44,977 bases of DNA from Streptomyces sp. SolWspMP-5a-2 (GTDB taxonomy: Bacteria > Actinomycetota > Actinomycetes > Streptomycetales > Streptomycetaceae), in NCBI RefSeq assembly GCF_900091845.1, contig NZ_FMCI01000355.1, positions 1 through 44,977 on the forward strand. The letters run 5' to 3'. Below are positions 42,191-44,977 of this stretch, piece by piece (the first letter of the stretch is position 1; the number at the start of each line of letters is the position of its first letter). Made by a program: the position numbers and the translations under genes. The notes beneath the pieces were generated by a model that was not told where the DNA came from, searched no databases, and was given only the letters and a program-made list of their open reading frames with translations.

Positions 42191-43261
42191 CTACTTCCCC
42201 TTGGGCCCGGACGTGGCCCGGCCGCCCTTGCGCGTGCCGTTCTCCGTACCGTGCGTGCTGTCGTACTTCTCGTACGCGTCGACGATACGGCCGACCAGCT
42301 TGTGCCGTACGACATCCTGCGACGACAGCCGTGAGAAGTGGACGTCGTCGAGCCCCTCCAGGATGTCCTGCACCTGCCGCAGACCGGACTTGGTGCCGCT
42401 GGGCAGGTCGACCTGCGTCACGTCACCGGTGATCACGATCTTCGACTCGAACCCGAGCCGGGTGAGGAACATCTTCATCTGCTCGGGGCTGGTGTTCTGC
42501 GCCTCGTCCAGGATGATGAACGCGTCGTTGAGCGTCCTTCCCCGCATGTAGGCCAGCGGCGCGACCTCGATGGTGCCCGCCGCCATCAGACGGGGGATGG
42601 AGTCCGGGTCGAGCATGTCGTGCAGGGCGTCGTAGAGCGGGCGCAGGTAGGGGTCGATCTTCTCGTAGAGGGTGCCCGGCAGGAAGCCGAGCCGCTCGCC
42701 CGCCTCGACCGCGGGGCGGGTCAGGATGATCCGGTTGACCTGCTTGGACTGGAGGGCCTGCACGGCCTTGGCCATGGCCAGGTAGGTCTTGCCGGTTCCG
42801 GCGGGGCCGATGCCGAAGACGATGGTGTGCCGGTCGATGGCGTCGACGTACCGCTTCTGGTTGAGCGTCTTGGGGCGGATGGTGCGCCCGCGGGAGGAGA
42901 GGATGTTCTGCGTGAGGACCTCGGCCGGGGTCTCCTGGCCGTCGCCCTCGCCGTTCCCGCCGGCTCTCAGCATGGCGATCGAGCGTTCCACCGCGTCCTC
43001 CGTCATCGGCTGCCCCGTGCGGAGCACCAGCATCATCTCGTCGAACAGGCGCTGGACGAGGGCGACTTCACCGGCGTCACCGACCGCGCTGATCTCATTG
43101 CCCCGGACGTGGATGTCGGCCGCCGGGAAGGCCTTCTCGATCACGCGCAGCAAGGAGTCGCCGGAACCCAGCACGGTCACCATCGGGTGCTGGGCGGGAA
43201 CGGTGAACCGTGCGCGTGCCTGACCCCGCGCGGGGGTATGAGCTGTGGGTGTCTGAGTCAT
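42191..43261 (-). CDS. phoH: PhoH-like ATPase
   Basis: The 356-residue protein is a cytoplasmic P-loop ATPase of the PhoH family (YbeZ type). It has an N-terminal domain that begins near FTVPAQHPMVTVLGSGDSLLRVIEKAFPAADIHVRG (KH-like), Walker A GPAGTGKT, Walker B FIILDEAQN, and FLTRLGFESKIVITGDVTQVDLPSGTKSGL downstream. With YbeY and Era it belongs to the RNA-processing cluster of bacteria. The ATG at 43261 (MTQTPTAHTPARG) is chosen; the longest frame adds over 100 unlikely residues. It opens the operon phoH-ybeY-CNNM-mmcQ-cdd-like. Confidence 0.96.
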   Translation of the reverse strand: MTQTPTAHTPARGQARARFTVPAQHPMVTVLGSGDSLLRVIEKAFPAADIHVRGNEISAVGDAGEVALVQRLFDEMMLVLRTGQPMTEDAVERSIAMLRAGGNGEGDGQETPAEVLTQNILSSRGRTIRPKTLNQKRYVDAIDRHTIVFGIGPAGTGKTYLAMAKAVQALQSKQVNRIILTRPAVEAGERLGFLPGTLYEKIDPYLRPLYDALHDMLDPDSIPRLMAAGTIEVAPLAYMRGRTLNDAFIILDEAQNTSPEQMKMFLTRLGFESKIVITGDVTQVDLPSGTKSGLRQVQDILEGLDDVHFSRLSSQDVVRHKLVGRIVDAYEKYDSTHGTENGTRKGGRATSGPKGK

Positions 43262-43542
43262 GGGCCGGCGCTTAAGGCCTTGCTCGTCCTCCTCGATACG
43301 GCACGCTCGCCACGGGGGCGGCCTGGTGATTCCCAGAGTACGCCGGGGCGCCGACAACGCCCCAGGGCTTTTCGAACGGACCGGCTCGGTGGGCGCGTGT
43401 GACGAAGGCGCCCTTATTGCCACGGTGAGCCCTGCATGCTCCCCCCGTCGGGGTGGGGAGAATCCGGCCGGTGCTGCCACATCTGTTCGGTCGCACCTCT
43501 GTGCAGTTGTTCGATGTCCGTCCGGAGGAAAGCAGGTAGGCC
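43262..43542. other. Divergent intergenic region without a gene
   Basis: These 281 bases separate phoH from the FAD-binding protein. They must hold both promoters. I see no convincing -35/-10 pair, coding frame, RNA gene or repeat here beyond a GC-rich stretch near 43440-43460. Confidence 0.6.
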
Positions 43543-44262
43543 GTGCTTCTGCGTCTGCCCACGTCCATGTCCGAGGCACAGCAGTGCCTGGCCGAGGGAG
43601 CGATACCCGTCGGTGGTGCCACGCTGGTGTGGGCCGCCTGGCAACGCGACGGGTTCCCGGAGCAGGCGATGTCCCTGCGCGAGGTGCCGGAGGCGAACGT
43701 GCTGGGCACGGAGAAACTGGGGGCGGCGGTCCTGCTGTCGAAGGTGGACGGGCGGGTGCCCGAGGTGCTGCGCGGCGCGGCGTCCGGCGTCGGCACCGGG
43801 GCGGTGCGGCGCGCGGCGACGGTCGGCGGCAACATCGTCGGCAGCACCCTGCGCTGTCTGCTGCCCGCGGCCGTCGTGCTGGGCGCGCGGGCCCGGGTCC
43901 TGGACCCGGACGGCCCCTACGAGACCGACCTGCAGGAGCTGCTGGCCAAGCAGCCGCTGCTGCTGAGCCTGCACTGGCGCACCCCGGTGGCCAGCGGCTA
44001 CCGCAAGCTGGCGGAGGAGCCGGGCGGGCCGCCGCCGTTCGTGATCGCCACCGCGGTGCACGCCGACTCGGGCCCGGCCCCCGAGCTGCGGGTCGCGGTG
44101 CGGGACGGCTACGAGGTGCTGAGCGAGCGGATGCCGTGCGGCGACGGCGCGGACGCGGTCCTCGACGCGCTGGCCGGGACGCCGATCGGCGCCCTGGACG
44201 CGGCCCGGGTCGCGGCGGTGCGGGAGCAGGTCGTGGCGGTGCTGGAGCGGGCCGCGGGGTAG
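43543..44262 (+). CDS. FAD-binding domain protein of the molybdopterin dehydrogenase family
   Basis: The 239-residue protein is related to the medium FAD subunit (CoxM) of CO dehydrogenase and xanthine dehydrogenase. Two FAD-binding segments are visible: IPVGGATLVWAAWQ near the N-terminus and ATVGGNIVGSTLRCLLPAAVVLGA in the middle, the T-x-GGN motif. The subunit is shorter than the usual 280-300 residues. No molybdenum subunit or iron-sulfur subunit gene is nearby, so its partner and electron path are unknown. GTG 43543 follows GGAGGAAAG by a rather long spacer. Confidence 0.85.
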   Translation: MLLRLPTSMSEAQQCLAEGAIPVGGATLVWAAWQRDGFPEQAMSLREVPEANVLGTEKLGAAVLLSKVDGRVPEVLRGAASGVGTGAVRRAATVGGNIVGSTLRCLLPAAVVLGARARVLDPDGPYETDLQELLAKQPLLLSLHWRTPVASGYRKLAEEPGGPPPFVIATAVHADSGPAPELRVAVRDGYEVLSERMPCGDGADAVLDALAGTPIGALDAARVAAVREQVVAVLERAAG

Positions 44263-44291
44263 CGCGGAACCGGCCGTCGGCGCGGCGGGGC

Positions 44292-44321
44292 GGCGGCGGG
44301 CACCGGGCGGTGTCCGCCGCC
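44292..44321. terminator. Bidirectional terminator
   Basis: GGCGGCGGGCAC (44292-44303) and GTGTCCGCCGCC (44310-44321) pair at 11 of 12 positions around a 6-base loop, between the FAD protein and the convergent PfkB kinase. Confidence 0.7.
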
Positions 44322-44327
44322 GTCGCG

Positions 44328-44977
44328 TCAGGCCGAGCGGCCGAAGCCGATCGTCGGGACGGCCCTGCGCAGCGGCCAGGGGCGGGCCGCCTCGTGCGGG
44401 AGCAGGGACTCCAGGAAGGCGTACCGGCGCAGCGGGGCGGGGTCCTGTCCCCTGACCGACTGGACCCGGCGCCACCAGGCGGCGATCTCGGACCAGCCGG
44501 GCGCGGAGAGGGAGCCGCCGAACTCCTGGACGGAGAGGGCCGCGGTGAGTCCGGCGAAGGCGAGCCGGTCGGCGAGCGGCCAGTCGGCGAGGGTGCCGGT
44601 GACGAACCCGGCCACGAAGACGTCGCCCGCGCCGGTCGGGTCGAGGGCCTCGACGGCGATGGCCGGGACCTCGGCGGACTCGCCGGTGCGCCGGTCGACG
44701 GCGTAGGCGCCCTCCGCGCCGAGGGTGACGACCGCGAGCGGGACGTGGGCGGTGAGGGCGTGCGCGGCGGCCCGGGGGCAGGTGGCGCCGGTGTAGCGCA
44801 TCGCCTCCTCGGCGTTGGGCAGGAAGGCCTCGCAGTGGGCGAGGTCGGTGAGGCCCGCGAGGTCCCACGCCCCGGTGTCGTCCCAGCCGACGTCGGCGAA
44901 GACGCGGGTGCCGCGGCGGGCGGCCTCGGCGATCCAGGGGGCGCTGCGGCCCGGGGTGAGGGAGGCGACGGCGGCGC
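44328..44977 (-). CDS. PfkB-family carbohydrate kinase (5' partial)
   Basis: The minus-strand frame runs off the right edge of the window; the visible C-terminal part is 216 residues. It contains RGTRVFADVGWDDTGAWDL and FLPNAEEAMRYTG, and the PfkB second signature DPTGAGDVFVAGF with the catalytic Asp and anion-hole GAGD. Such kinases phosphorylate sugars or nucleosides in the cytoplasm; the substrate is not clear. A longer C-terminal tail than usual (about 60 residues after the signature region) ends ESLLPHEAARPWPLRRAVPTIGFGRSA. Confidence 0.9.
   Translation of the reverse strand, partial: AAVASLTPGRSAPWIAEAARRGTRVFADVGWDDTGAWDLAGLTDLAHCEAFLPNAEEAMRYTGATCPRAAAHALTAHVPLAVVTLGAEGAYAVDRRTGESAEVPAIAVEALDPTGAGDVFVAGFVTGTLADWPLADRLAFAGLTAALSVQEFGGSLSAPGWSEIAAWWRRVQSVRGQDPAPLRRYAFLESLLPHEAARPWPLRRAVPTIGFGRSA

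Overview
The window is a very GC-rich stretch of actinobacterial chromosome, almost certainly Streptomyces. Codons end in G or C nearly throughout, GTG starts are common, Tat and Sec exported proteins are frequent, and housekeeping genes typical of the Streptomyces core lie among secreted hydrolases and regulator/effector pairs. No rRNA, tRNA, CRISPR array, transposase, integrase or phage gene was seen. The sulfatase at the left edge and the PfkB kinase at the right edge are cut by the window. No gene-free gap exceeds 300 bases; the largest is 43262-43542, between phoH and the FAD-binding protein.

Region by region: (1) 1-11,000 holds a partial LtaS-like sulfatase, a DusB-type tRNA dihydrouridine synthase, two drug-efflux type MFS transporters, an ArsR repressor with a VOC protein, an MmyB-type regulator, a small Cys/His protein, a serine hydrolase, and an aldo/keto reductase with its TetR repressor. 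Three of these regulators have clear palindromes at the expected promoter. (2) 11,000-20,300 holds a GH18 chitinase with DasR-like promoter sites, glycyl-tRNA synthetase, the zinc importer znuA-C-B with zur and a Zur box, a frameshifted histidine phosphatase, uppS, recO and a small conserved protein. (3) 20,400-30,130 is an accessory block: a class A beta-lactamase, a four-gene family-5 ABC importer in which permease and ATPase are fused, a DapA/NanA-like lyase in the same operon, a convergent secreted sialidase, and a zinc-ribbon TerB-like protein. (4) 30,300-35,200 holds leuA with a newly read 19-codon leader peptide carrying four consecutive Leu codons and a nested hairpin, then a protealysin-like M4 protease with its emfourin inhibitor, and a GH1 beta-glucosidase. 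(5) 35,200-43,300 holds the ancient core cluster phoH-ybeY-CNNM-mmcQ-cdd...era on the minus strand, interrupted between cdd and era by three cell-surface genes that look like an actinobacterial version of a WxL system. The cdd homologue has lost its zinc site. (6) The right end has an orphan FAD-binding subunit and the partial PfkB kinase.

How the genes work together: znuACB imports zinc under Zur. The sialidase, ABC importer and NanA-like lyase could form a release, import and cleavage route for sialic acid. The chitinase is probably induced through DasR. The M4 protease and emfourin form an enzyme/inhibitor pair. The DUF916-like and WxL-like proteins probably act together on the cell wall. 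The best candidates for something little described are the WxL-like island (with a palindrome shared by two of its promoters), the protealysin/emfourin pair, the sialic-acid operon and the zinc-less cdd homologue. Start codons are my choice from ribosome sites, promoter spacing and protein alignment from memory. No database search was run.
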